From Mesorhizobium sp. YC-39 (GTDB lineage: Bacteria; Pseudomonadota; Alphaproteobacteria; Rhizobiales; Rhizobiaceae), in NCBI RefSeq assembly GCF_025753795.1, contig NZ_JAOWPS010000005.1, positions 124,001-188,000 of the forward strand: DNA of 64,000 bases. Reading direction: 5' to 3'. The position numbers and the translations under genes are program-made. The notes beneath the pieces were generated by a model that worked only from the letters and a program-made list of their open reading frames with translations, searched no databases and was not told the origin of the DNA. The stretch's first letter is position 1. Every line of letters starts with the position of its first letter. Of this stretch, positions 44,461-52,129 are shown in pieces.

Positions 44461-44895
44461 ATGAGCCTGCCTGTGCTGGTCGCACTTGTCGTCTTCGGCA
44501 TTGCGCTGTCGGTCGCGGCGGTGCATTTCACCGGCGGCACAAGGACGGCGACGCTCGCCGATGCGGATCAGGCATCGAGCCGTTTCGCGGAGGATTTTCC
44601 CGATGAGGTGGCGACAGCGGTCCGCCTGACCAAGGACGACAGGACGGCATTTCTCGATCTTGAACGAGGGCGCACCGGCATCGTCCACAGCATCGGCGAC
44701 TGTTATTTGACCCGCATCGTCACGGCCAGCGACATTGTTGGCCTGGATGTCGACGACAGCGGCGCCATCTTGCTCAAGCTCGCCGACTTCACCTGGAAAG
44801 GCGGGCGTTTCGCCTTCGCCGACAGAAGAGATGCCGAGACCGTCGCAGCGGCGCTTGGACGCCATAGTCCGAGCCTAGCGAAGGAGGCTGCGTGA
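44461..44895 (+). CDS. membrane-anchored protein of unknown function
   Basis: A 144-residue protein with one N-terminal membrane helix (LPVLVALVVFGIALSVAAVHF) and a small soluble domain containing DRTAFLDLERGRTGIVHSIG and LLKLADFTWKGGRFAFADR. I do not recognise the family. GGAGGAG lies about 9 nt before the ATG. Its stop shares bases with the start of the following fatty-acid-hydroxylase-type gene, so the two are probably translated together and may work on the same process. Confidence 0.75.
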   Translation: MSLPVLVALVVFGIALSVAAVHFTGGTRTATLADADQASSRFAEDFPDEVATAVRLTKDDRTAFLDLERGRTGIVHSIGDCYLTRIVTASDIVGLDVDDSGAILLKLADFTWKGGRFAFADRRDAETVAAALGRHSPSLAKEAA

Positions 44896-45845
44896 TGGAC
44901 GACTACAATTTTCCGCAGGTCACGCAGCTTGCCATTCCGTTCTTCGTCGGCGCGATCCTGATCGAGTTGTGGCTGGTGCGCACCGGCCGTGCCAAGGGAT
45001 CGTTCGAGACGCGCGACACGCTGACCAGCCTGATGATGGGCACCGGCAATGTCGTTGCCGGGTTGTTGCTTGGGGTCGTCTCCTACTGGGCGCTGCTCTG
45101 GCTCTGGCAGTTCCGCTTCTTCAATCTCGGCCTGTCGGTCTGGGTCTTCCTGGCTGCCTTCCTGCTCGATGATTTGCGCTACTATGTCTATCACCGCATT
45201 GCGCACCGGGTGCGCTGGGTGTGGGCCGAACACGTCAACCATCACTCCAGCCAGCATTACAATCTGTCGACGGCGCTCAGGCAAAGCTGGACAGGACTGT
45301 TCACCTTCATGTTCGTGCTGCAGGCGCCGCTGGTGCTGCTCGGCTTCCATCCGGCGGTCATCGCCTTTACCTTCGGCTTCAACCTCGTCTGGCAATTCTG
45401 GATCCACACCGAAGCCATCGGCAAGATGTGGGGCTGGTTCGAATTCATCTTCAACACGCCATCGCACCACCGCGTCCACCACGCCACCAATCCGCGCTAT
45501 CTCGATGCCAACTTTGCCGGCACGCTGATCATCTGGGACCGCATGTTCGGCACCTTCGTCGAGGAGTTGGAAGAAGACCGGCCGCGCTACGGTATCGTTA
45601 GGAATATCGGCACCTTCAATCCGCTGAAAGTGGCCTTCCACGAATGGATCGGCATGTTCAAGGACGCCTTCGCGCCGGGCCTGACACTGCGCGACCGCCT
45701 GAACTATCTGATCAAGCCGCCGGGCTGGAGCCATGACGGCTCGCGTGAAACCTCGGAGAGCCTGAAGGCGGCCTATGTCAGGCGAAATCCAGGCGAGGCA
45801 GGAAAGCCGGGGCTGCCTGTGGCTACCCTCGGACCGGTTGAGTAG
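44895..45845 (+). CDS. sterol desaturase / fatty acid hydroxylase superfamily protein
   Basis: A 316-residue integral membrane di-iron enzyme. The His-box pattern is seen as YVYHRIAHRVRWVWAEHVNH plus the following H in HHSSQHYN, then the distal FNTPSHHRVHHATNPRYLDA. Several hydrophobic spans surround these boxes. Members insert oxygen or double bonds into lipids (sterols, fatty acids, ornithine lipids); the substrate here is not evident. ATG at 44895 overlaps the upstream stop (TGATG); GTG at 44892 is an alternative. It is convergent with trmFO and the two genes are directly adjacent. Confidence 0.88.
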   Translation: MDDYNFPQVTQLAIPFFVGAILIELWLVRTGRAKGSFETRDTLTSLMMGTGNVVAGLLLGVVSYWALLWLWQFRFFNLGLSVWVFLAAFLLDDLRYYVYHRIAHRVRWVWAEHVNHHSSQHYNLSTALRQSWTGLFTFMFVLQAPLVLLGFHPAVIAFTFGFNLVWQFWIHTEAIGKMWGWFEFIFNTPSHHRVHHATNPRYLDANFAGTLIIWDRMFGTFVEELEEDRPRYGIVRNIGTFNPLKVAFHEWIGMFKDAFAPGLTLRDRLNYLIKPPGWSHDGSRETSESLKAAYVRRNPGEAGKPGLPVATLGPVE

Positions 45846-47255
45846 CTATTCCGCCGCCTCCGCCCGCGCGGGCAAGCCCAGCCATTGGCGGCAGTCCGCC
45901 AGCGCCCGCGAGGTCACCGCGCGCCGCTTGGCGACGATCTTGTCCTTGCCGCGCAGGCGCTTTCCCTCGGCTTTCGGTGCTTCCACCGGCGGGAACAGGC
46001 CGAAATTAACGTTCATCGGCTGGAAGGAGCGCTTGCCCGGTTCGTCGTCGGAAACGATGTGGCCGCCGGTGATGTGGTTGAGCAGGGCGCCGAAGGCGGT
46101 GGTCAGCGGCGGCAGCGAGGCTTGATGGCCGAACCGCTCCGCGGCGGCGAAGCGGCCAGCAAGCAGGCCGATGGCGGCGCTCTCGACATAGCCCTCGCAG
46201 CCGGTGATCTGGCCGGCAAAGCGCAGGCCGGGCCGCGACTTCAACTGCAGCGAGGCGTCGAGCAGAGTCGGCGAGTTGATGTAGGTGTTGCGGTGCAGGC
46301 CGCCGAGGCGGGCGAAGTCGGCGTTTTCGAGGCCCGGAATGGTGCGGAACACGCGCACCTGCTCGGCATGCTTCAGCTTGGTCTGGAAACCGACCATGTT
46401 GTAGAGCGTGCCCAGCGCATTGTCTTGCCGCAGTTGCACAACCGCATAGGCCTTCACACCGGGATTGTGGGCATTGGTCAGCCCCATCGGCTTCATCGGC
46501 CCATGGCGCAGCGTCTCGACACCACGTTCGGCCATCACCTCGATCGGCAGGCAGCCATCGAAATAGGGCGTGCCTTCCCATTGCTTGAACTCGGTCTTCT
46601 GGCCGTCGACAAGCGACTGCACGAAGGCGAGATACTGCTCCTTGTCCAGGGGACAGTTGATGTAGTCCTTGCCGGTGCCGCCCGGACCGACCTTGTCGTA
46701 GCGCGACTGGAACCAGCAAATGTCCATGTCGATCGTGTCGAAATGGACGATCGGCGCGATGGCGTCGAAGAAGGCGAGCGCGTCGGCGCCGGTCGCTTCG
46801 GCGATCGACTGGGCGAGCGAGGGTGCGGTCAGCGGTCCCGTGGCGATGATCGCCTGGTCCCAGTCCGCCGGCGGCAGGCCGGGCACTTCCTCGCGCTGGA
46901 TAGTGATCAGCGGGTGCGCTTCGAGCTTCGCGGTCACGGCCTGCGAAAATCCATCGCGATCGACGGCCAGCGCGCCACCGGCCGGCACCTGGTTCGCGTC
47001 GCCGGCGCCCATGATCAGCGATCCGGCAAGCCGCATTTCGGCATGCAGCAGGCCGACCGCGTTGGTCTCGGCATCGTCGGAGCGGAAGGAATTGGAACAG
47101 ACGAGCTCGGCCAGCCCATCGGTCTTGTGCGCATCGGTGCCGCGCACGGGCCGCATTTCATGCAGCACGACGGGAATGCCGGCCTGAGCTGCCTGCCATG
47201 CCGCTTCGGAGCCGGCGAGACCGCCGCCGATGATGTGAATGGGATTTTTACTCAT
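45846..47255 (-). CDS. trmFO: methylenetetrahydrofolate--tRNA-(uracil-5-)-methyltransferase
   Basis: A 469-residue FAD- and folate-dependent enzyme that makes ribothymidine at position 54 of tRNAs. The N-terminal dinucleotide-binding loop IHIIGGGLAGSEAAWQAAQA is followed by VVLHEMRPVRGTDAHKTDGL, LVCSNSFRSDD (a hallmark of TrmFO over GidA) and ALAVDRDGFSQAVT. The C-terminal part contains QITGCEGYVESAAIGLLAGR and FQPMNVNFGLFPP. ATG at 47255 gives the standard N-terminus MSKNPIHIIGG. Confidence 0.97.
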   Translation of the reverse strand: MSKNPIHIIGGGLAGSEAAWQAAQAGIPVVLHEMRPVRGTDAHKTDGLAELVCSNSFRSDDAETNAVGLLHAEMRLAGSLIMGAGDANQVPAGGALAVDRDGFSQAVTAKLEAHPLITIQREEVPGLPPADWDQAIIATGPLTAPSLAQSIAEATGADALAFFDAIAPIVHFDTIDMDICWFQSRYDKVGPGGTGKDYINCPLDKEQYLAFVQSLVDGQKTEFKQWEGTPYFDGCLPIEVMAERGVETLRHGPMKPMGLTNAHNPGVKAYAVVQLRQDNALGTLYNMVGFQTKLKHAEQVRVFRTIPGLENADFARLGGLHRNTYINSPTLLDASLQLKSRPGLRFAGQITGCEGYVESAAIGLLAGRFAAAERFGHQASLPPLTTAFGALLNHITGGHIVSDDEPGKRSFQPMNVNFGLFPPVEAPKAEGKRLRGKDKIVAKRRAVTSRALADCRQWLGLPARAEAAE

Positions 47256-47346
47256 GCGCCGAAATAATCGCTTGTAGCTGCGATTGCAATTGTACACGGG
47301 TCAGCCAGGCTGTTACCGCCATATGTGCAATCGTCTACGACCGGCG

Positions 47347-47955
47347 ATGGACAGGAGTCTCGGGATCTTTGCCAGGGCGACATTTCTGACAGTTATGGTT
47401 GCCGTGGGCGGATCGGCGGCCGCCGGCGAACTGGCCACGGCGGCTTCCAAGCGGATCCCCATATGCCACGGCTACAGTTGCAATTATCGCACGATGCTCA
47501 CGCTTGGCCCTGGTGATGGCGCGCGTTTCCGATCTATCCTGCGCGCGGGCGCGGGTTCGCCCCGAGCCGAGCGTTTCGCTATTTCGAAGGCTGTGCGCTA
47601 TTTCGAGCAGCGCATTTTCCGGGCCACCGGCATCCGCGATCTGCCGCAGTCGGAATTCGGCGCATCGCGCATCAAGGGTCAAATGGATTGTGTCGACGAA
47701 TCGACCAATACGCATGCGCTGTTGGTCTATCTTGCCGAGCGAAAATTGCTCAAGTTTCACAGGGTCGAGGACAATGCCTCGCGAGGCCTGTTTGTCGACG
47801 GGCGCTATCCCCATTGGACGGCGGTGATCAGCGACCGCGGCGGCACCGAATGGGTGGTGGATTCCTGGTATGCGGCGATGGGTGGCGCACCGGATATTTT
47901 TCCGCTGAGCCAGTGGAAGGAACGGGGCATGCTGGAAAGCGGTGCGTTGGACTGA
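47347..47955 (+). CDS. exported protein with transglutaminase-like Cys-His-Asp pattern
   Basis: A 202-residue protein with a signal-type N-terminus (FLTVMVAVGGSAAAG). In the mature part C-H-G-Y-S-C lies near the start. Later MDCVDESTNTHALLVYLAE, RYPHWTAVISDRGGTEWVVD and SWY place a Cys, a His and an Asp in the order and spacing of a papain/transglutaminase-type triad. A periplasmic cysteine protease or transglutaminase-like role is an inference; the family is unnamed to me. The start is uncertain: ATG 47347 lacks a good binding site and other in-frame starts lie upstream (47323, 47284). It runs convergently into the hairpin array. Confidence 0.65.
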   Translation: MDRSLGIFARATFLTVMVAVGGSAAAGELATAASKRIPICHGYSCNYRTMLTLGPGDGARFRSILRAGAGSPRAERFAISKAVRYFEQRIFRATGIRDLPQSEFGASRIKGQMDCVDESTNTHALLVYLAERKLLKFHRVEDNASRGLFVDGRYPHWTAVISDRGGTEWVVDSWYAAMGGAPDIFPLSQWKERGMLESGALD

Positions 47956-48008
47956 CTACAGGGACGTCCCGCGAAGCCTAATTCCGAGTCCCACCCTCAG
48001 AAACAACA

Positions 48009-48118
48009 ACACCCGCCGGGGGAGGAGGTCCGGCGGGTGTCGTTTTGGTGGTCGATCCTCGGGAGGAGGTGAAGATCGACCGTATTCGTCATCGCCGGGG
48101 AGGAGGTCGGCTTTGACG
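48009..48118 (-). ncRNA. CcsR/cuckoo-like sRNA unit, distal hairpin triad
   Basis: Three hairpins of identical size (11-10-11 nt) at 48009-48040, 48050-48081 and 48087-48118. Each 10-nt loop is GGGAGGAGGT on the plus strand, hence ACCUCCUCCC in a minus-strand RNA, an anti-Shine-Dalgarno motif. The stem sequences differ but stay paired: the first is a perfect 11-bp stem, the others have one or two mismatches. On the minus strand the last hairpin (48040-48009) is followed by TGTTGTTTCT and may double as the terminator. The minus orientation is inferred from the two DUF1127 genes upstream, the known context of CcsR/cuckoo RNAs. Confidence 0.8.
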
Positions 48119-48187
48119 AAATTCCTTTCGCCTGATGAAGGGGGCGAAACCCTTGCGGGACGAAACTTTGTTTCGCCCTGGAGAACA
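48119..48187 (-). ncRNA. linker between hairpin triads with two exclusive stem-loops
   Basis: This 69-nt spacer can fold in two mutually exclusive ways: GGGCGAAAC (48142-48150) with GTTTCGCCC (48170-48178), or CGAAAC (48161-48166) with GTTTCG (48170-48175). A minus-strand AAAGGAATTTCG just before the distal triad parallels AAAGAATTTCG before the proximal triad. It is probably the processing spacer between the RNA units. Confidence 0.5.
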
Positions 48188-48297
48188 GCGCCCGCCGCGG
48201 GAGGAGGTGCGGCGGGCGCCGTTTTGATGGTCAACCCTCGGGAGGAGGTGAAGGCTGACCGTATCCGCCAGGATCGGGGAGGAGGTCGACCCTGGCG
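48188..48297 (-). ncRNA. CcsR/cuckoo-like sRNA unit, proximal hairpin triad
   Basis: Hairpins at 48188-48219, 48229-48260 and 48266-48297, each 32 nt with the same ACCUCCUCCC loop in the minus-strand RNA. Every hairpin lies exactly 179 nt from its counterpart in the distal triad, so the unit arose by tandem duplication. The first stem is a perfect 11 bp (GCGCCCGCCGC / GCGGCGGGCGC); the other two carry one or two mismatches. It begins 14 nt behind the stop of the nearer DUF1127 gene, which suggests co-transcription and release by RNase processing. Confidence 0.82.
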
Positions 48298-48310
48298 AAA
48301 TTCTTTAACT

Positions 48311-48451
48311 TCAGATCGCCTTGCGGGCGATGATCTTGATCTCGTCGCGGATGATGCCGAGATCATGGAGCTGGCGGTTCGAAAGGCGACCCAGCTCGTT
48401 AACCGTATCGCGGTATACGCGCCAGTTACGATAGTTGCGGATCAGGTTCAT
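48311..48451 (-). CDS. DUF1127 small Arg-rich protein (second copy)
   Basis: A 46-residue protein beginning MNLIRNYRNWRVYRDTVNEL and ending RDEIKIIARKAI. The pattern L-S-N-R-Q-L-H-D-L-G-I is the DUF1127 core. In Rhodobacter the DUF1127 protein CcaF1 is an RNA-binding protein involved in sRNA maturation, and other DUF1127 proteins affect phosphate and RNA metabolism. It lies 51 bp behind its paralogue and 13 bp ahead of the hairpin array. GAGAAC precedes the ATG. Confidence 0.92.
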   Translation of the reverse strand: MNLIRNYRNWRVYRDTVNELGRLSNRQLHDLGIIRDEIKIIARKAI

Positions 48452-48502
48452 TGTCGTTCTCTTTTTCAAAACTGGTTCGGACCATTTGCGGCCCGAAGAG
48501 GA

Positions 48503-48643
48503 TTAGACCGCCTTGCGAGCGACGTAGTGGATGTCGCTGCGGCTGATGCCGAGGTCGGTCAGTTCACGGTTGCTCAGGCGGCTCAGCTCGGAAACGGTGT
48601 CCCGGTAGCGGCGCCAGTTGCGGTAGTTGCGGATCAGGTTCAT
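48503..48643 (-). CDS. DUF1127 small Arg-rich protein (first copy)
   Basis: A 46-residue paralogue of the next gene, beginning MNLIRNYRNWRRYRDTVSEL, with LSNRELTDLGISRSDIHYVA and ending RKAV. The first 11 residues are identical in both copies and 30 of 46 positions match overall. It is rich in Arg and has no membrane segment, in line with an RNA-binding role known for CcaF1. It is the first gene behind the promoter at 48698-48726. Confidence 0.92.
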   Translation of the reverse strand: MNLIRNYRNWRRYRDTVSELSRLSNRELTDLGISRSDIHYVARKAV

Positions 48644-48697
48644 GGTAGTCTCGTTTCGTCTTTCTTTCGGATCATTCCGTCTTTCTGTATGACCAGA

Positions 48698-48726
48698 AGA
48701 TAGGTGGGCTTATATCGGTTTAAAAG
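48698..48726 (-). promoter_or_regulatory. sigma70-like promoter of the DUF1127/sRNA operon
   Basis: On the minus strand CTTTTA (-35, 48726-48721), a 17-nt spacer, and CTATCT (-10, 48703-48698) resemble the alphaproteobacterial vegetative consensus CTTGAC-17-CTATAT. The leader to the first DUF1127 ATG would be about 50 nt. No clear RpoH-type -35 (CTTGAA) is present, though CcsR operons elsewhere are stress-induced through RpoH factors. Confidence 0.5.
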
Positions 48727-48879
48727 CGCTATCGCTGCATGGCAGCAATGCAAATTGTGCAATGCAACATCACGACGCGCTCACGGCTTCGTCACAAAGA
48801 AGCCCGAATTGGAAAATGCCGTGGCGTCAACGGTTTGGCCGGGTCGGCTAAAAATAAGACGAAAGCCGGCGGAGAAGGG

Positions 48880-49998
48880 ATGGCGAGCTATTCATCACGG
48901 GTCAGGGCCGATATCGCACGATGGACGCAGGCCGGCCTGATCGATGCCTCGACGGCCGGCGCGCTGACGCGCGATGTCGAGGCCAATGAGCGCAAATCGC
49001 TGAGCTTCGGTTCGATCCTGGCAATGATGGCGGCGCTGCTGTTTGGCGCGGCCATCCTGATCTTCGTCGCCGCCAATTGGGAATCCATTCCGCGGCTGGC
49101 GCGGGTGGCGGCGCTGTTCGCCATCATCCTCGCCGGCTATGTCGGCGGCGCGGTGCTGAAGATGCGCGACCATGCCGCGATCGGCGAGGCGCTGTGGATC
49201 GTCGCTGCCGCGGCCTTCGGCGGATCGATCGCGCTGATCGGCCAGATGTACCATCTGTCCGGCGACGAGGCGTCGGCCCTGGTGACCTGGGGAGCAGGCA
49301 CGGCTCTGGCGGCGGTCGCGCTGCGCTCGAACCCGCTGACCGTCGCTGCCGTCGGCATTGCCGACGCCTGGCTGTTCCTCAGGGGGTTCGACTATTTCCG
49401 CCGCACGGAATTTCCGCATCTCTTCGTCGTCATGGCGATCGTGCTGTTCGGCATTTCATTCTGGACCCGCAGCCAGGCGGCGCGGCACCTGATCATTCTA
49501 TCGGTCATCTTCTATCTCGTGCTGTTGGCGATGGAGTACGAGACGCTGCAGGTCGCCATTCCGCTCGTGGTCGTCTCGATGCTGCTGTTCGCGGCGGCGA
49601 TCTTCGCCGCTGGACCTGTCGACAGGATCCTGCAGCTTGGTGGCCGGCTGCCCCTGCACGCGCTGATCGGCTTCCTCACCGGCCTGGCGCTGATCCAGTT
49701 CCAACTGGCCAATGAAGCGAGCTACACCAGCGGCTTTGCCATTGCCTCGGCCTTGGCGCTTGCCGGTATTGCCGCGGCGATCGTGCTCGGAGGGCGCGAG
49801 AGCAGGGGGCTGCGCTGGGTTGCCTATGCCGGCTTCGCCTTCGAGCTCGCCATCATCTATGTGGTGATGCTGCAGTCGATGCTCGACACAGCAGGCTTCT
49901 TCTTGGCGGCCGCGGTGCTGCTCGGCATCCTTGCCTTTGTCATCATCCGCATCGAAAAGCGCATGAAGGCGCCTGGCGTGGAAGGAGCGAGAGCATGA
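48880..49998 (+). CDS. DUF2157 membrane protein
   Basis: A 372-residue protein with about 60 soluble N-terminal residues (RADIARWTQAGLIDASTAGA is the DUF2157 start) and then ten or so hydrophobic spans; FVAANWESIPRLARVAALFA is a family signature. Function is unknown. ATG at 48880 has GGAGAAGGG directly upstream. The stop overlaps the next gene by 4 nt. DUF2157 and GDYXXLXY proteins are regularly encoded together. Confidence 0.87.
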   Translation: MASYSSRVRADIARWTQAGLIDASTAGALTRDVEANERKSLSFGSILAMMAALLFGAAILIFVAANWESIPRLARVAALFAIILAGYVGGAVLKMRDHAAIGEALWIVAAAAFGGSIALIGQMYHLSGDEASALVTWGAGTALAAVALRSNPLTVAAVGIADAWLFLRGFDYFRRTEFPHLFVVMAIVLFGISFWTRSQAARHLIILSVIFYLVLLAMEYETLQVAIPLVVVSMLLFAAAIFAAGPVDRILQLGGRLPLHALIGFLTGLALIQFQLANEASYTSGFAIASALALAGIAAAIVLGGRESRGLRWVAYAGFAFELAIIYVVMLQSMLDTAGFFLAAAVLLGILAFVIIRIEKRMKAPGVEGARA

Positions 49999-50579
49999 TG
50001 ACCGGGAAAAGACTTATCATCTCGGCGCTGGTGCTGGCGCTCGTCCAGATCGGTTTTCTGAGCTGGATCATCGCCGGCCGGGCAGCGATCCTGCGCGATG
50101 GCAGGCAAGTCCTGCTCAAGGTCGAACCGGTCGATCCGCGCGATCTCCTGCGCGGCGACTATATTTTCCTCAGCTACGACATTTCGCGCATACCGGTGAA
50201 GCTGATCGCCAACGTTCCGGCCGACAAGTTCTCGAGTGATGACACGCCGATCGTGGTCAGGCTGAAGCCGGGCGCCGACGGTTATTGGCAACCGACTGCC
50301 GCCTGGTTCGGGCAGGCTCCGGCGCCGGCCGCAGCCGACGAGGCCGATATCGTCGGCCACGTCGCCGCGGGTTGGGATCTGCGCACACCAGAAACGACGA
50401 TCGCGCCGGACTACGGCATCGAGCGCTTCTACCTGCCGGAAGGCGAGGGGATAGCGATCCAGAACGACATGCGTGTGCGGCCGTTCGGCATGCGCGTCGC
50501 GATCGCCAAGGACGGCACGGCGCAGATCAAGGCGCTGATGGACGGCGACAAGATGCTATTCGAGGAACCGCTTTATTAG
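49995..50579 (+). CDS. GDYXXLXY-domain membrane-anchored protein
   Basis: A 194-residue protein with one N-terminal hydrophobic helix (LIISALVLALVQIGFLSWII). The naming motif is present as LRGDYIFLSYDIS near residue 55. The remainder is a soluble beta-rich domain, probably periplasmic. It overlaps the DUF2157 gene by four bases (ATGA) and the pair is presumably functional together. Role unknown. Confidence 0.87.
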   Translation: MMTGKRLIISALVLALVQIGFLSWIIAGRAAILRDGRQVLLKVEPVDPRDLLRGDYIFLSYDISRIPVKLIANVPADKFSSDDTPIVVRLKPGADGYWQPTAAWFGQAPAPAAADEADIVGHVAAGWDLRTPETTIAPDYGIERFYLPEGEGIAIQNDMRVRPFGMRVAIAKDGTAQIKALMDGDKMLFEEPLY

Positions 50580-50649
50580 AATATTAGAATGCGCCGACAA
50601 ACCTTGATCGTCTTGATGCCCTGAATAGGCCACTGCATTTTAGAAACTT

Positions 50650-51807
50650 TTGCAGCGCATACTTCAAATATACAGCGCCCAGGGTATCTCATTGCAGCCT
50701 CTCAGCATCGGCCGAAACCCAGCTATCGATGGATTGCGTGGCATTGCTATTTCGGCGGTCGTCTGTTGGCATGCCTTTGCCACGCACCTCGCCTCGGCAT
50801 TCCCGTTGCTCGCAGGAGCATTCTCTCTGCTATGGTCTGGCGTCGATCTCTTCTTCGTCCTGTCGGGTTTCCTGATAGGATCGATCCTGTTGGCCAACGC
50901 GAGCGCAGGAAACTATTTCCGCGTGTTCTATGCGCGCCGCGCCGCGCGCGTCCTGCCGCTCTACGCTATTTTGATTGGCGTCGCCACCTGGCTCGCCGTC
51001 GACGAAGATACCTGGGCGCTTGTGTTTTTTGTGCAGAATATTCAGTGGTCGGTCCAGGAACGGTTCGGTCAGTTTGTTGTAGGCCCGACATGGTCTCTGG
51101 CCGTCGAGGAACAGTTCTATTTGGTGCTCCCGCTCCTGATCCGCTTCCTACCTGGTAAACATCTGCCGGCCACGCTTGTGCTGCTGATCGTTCTTGCGCC
51201 GATCCTTCGAACGGCATTCTGGCTGTCCGGCTGCAATATGCCGGCATACATGCTCCTGCCTTGCCGAATGGATTCGCTATTCGCTGGAGTCCTGGCTGCG
51301 TGGTTTCTGTCGCAAGACCATCGCCGTGCCCTTCTGCAGAGGAATCGCTCAGTCCTCAAGTTGCTGACCGGTGTATTTGTCCTGGGCTGGTGCGGATTGG
51401 CCTTGGCAAAATTGACGATCTTTGCACCGCTCATGGTCACCGTCGGCTACACTTTCATTGCCGCGAGCTACACGCTGATTTTGGTTCTCGTCGTAACCAG
51501 CCGGCGACGATATCCGACCTTGTTACTGCCGCTGTCATGGGTCGGCATCGGTGCATATTCGCTTTACCTTTTCCACCTGCCGCTCGCTGTCTATTGGCCG
51601 AAAATTCTGTACGCGCGGGCTTCCGTTGCTGAGGGATTTGCCTCCTACATCGCAGCCCTTGCTTTCATTGCTTTCGTGGCATGGTGGCTGCTAGAGCGCC
51701 CGTTCATCAAATTCGCGCGGAAAACGTTCAAGTACGAACGGCAGGATTTGAAGTTGCCAACGATCTTAAATCCAGAAGCCCAGTCGATATCCTTGCCTGC
51801 GCGTTGA
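50650..51807 (+). CDS. acyltransferase 3 (OafA/YrhL-like)
   Basis: A 385-residue polytopic O-acyltransferase. NPAIDGLRGIAISAVVCWH opens the acyltransferase-3 domain, followed by SGVDLFFVLSGFLIGSILL with the R/K-x10-H type signature and later GPTWSLAVEEQFYLVLPLL. It ends with the AYSLYLFHLPL and LLERPFIKFARKTF segments. The start is uncertain: TTG at 50650 is the first usable start after a stop; another TTG lies at 50692. Base composition is somewhat less GC-rich than neighbours. It stands alone and may modify surface polysaccharide. Confidence 0.85.
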   Translation: MQRILQIYSAQGISLQPLSIGRNPAIDGLRGIAISAVVCWHAFATHLASAFPLLAGAFSLLWSGVDLFFVLSGFLIGSILLANASAGNYFRVFYARRAARVLPLYAILIGVATWLAVDEDTWALVFFVQNIQWSVQERFGQFVVGPTWSLAVEEQFYLVLPLLIRFLPGKHLPATLVLLIVLAPILRTAFWLSGCNMPAYMLLPCRMDSLFAGVLAAWFLSQDHRRALLQRNRSVLKLLTGVFVLGWCGLALAKLTIFAPLMVTVGYTFIAASYTLILVLVVTSRRRYPTLLLPLSWVGIGAYSLYLFHLPLAVYWPKILYARASVAEGFASYIAALAFIAFVAWWLLERPFIKFARKTFKYERQDLKLPTILNPEAQSISLPAR

Positions 51808-51972
51808 GCATGCCTGCTGGCGTCGGATTGGAGAAGGCAAGGACGTAGTCCTAACGCCCGGCATGTTCTGCTCGGGCCACCTCGTTTTTACCGCACGATA
51901 AGAGTCAGAGTCCCAGGCAGGTCATTTTTAGCCAGGTAAGATAGCCGGGGACAGTCCTATAACGACTGACGA

Positions 51973-52110
51973 TTACCTCTGGAGGTCGCATCGATTTCCA
52001 ATGACTCTGGTGACCCCAACCTTGTTGGCGAGATAATCGACTTTATAGTCTTCGCTATAGTCTTCGCTCGCTGACACCCGGCCGCAGTCGCGGATATTCG
52101 CGCCGTCTGA
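51973..52110 (-). pseudogene. possible DUF3606-like remnant
   Basis: A 45-codon open stretch between stops reads DGANIRDCGRVSASEDYSED and continues YKVDYLANKVGVTRVIGNR. DUF3606 proteins have a short D..R.S..EDYEV.Y....GVT... pattern, so this looks like a decayed copy without a start codon. The SEDY segment is doubled by a perfect 12-bp tandem repeat (52044-52055 and 52056-52067). Weak evidence; nothing else is seen in 51808-52129. Confidence 0.3.
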
Positions 52111-52129
52111 TCAGATGGCTTCGATTTGC

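Noticed and set aside
45885..47267. A 460-codon plus-strand open frame inside trmFO
   Set aside because: trmFO is certain on the minus strand; the plus-strand translation shows no domain and an unusual composition.
48009..48297. Regularly spaced GGGAGGAGGT repeats that could suggest a CRISPR array
   Set aside because: The repeats are only 10 nt, always in the loop of a 32-nt hairpin, with stem sequences as 'spacers'. No cas genes are near, and the spacing is a 41/37 pattern in two triads, not uniform.
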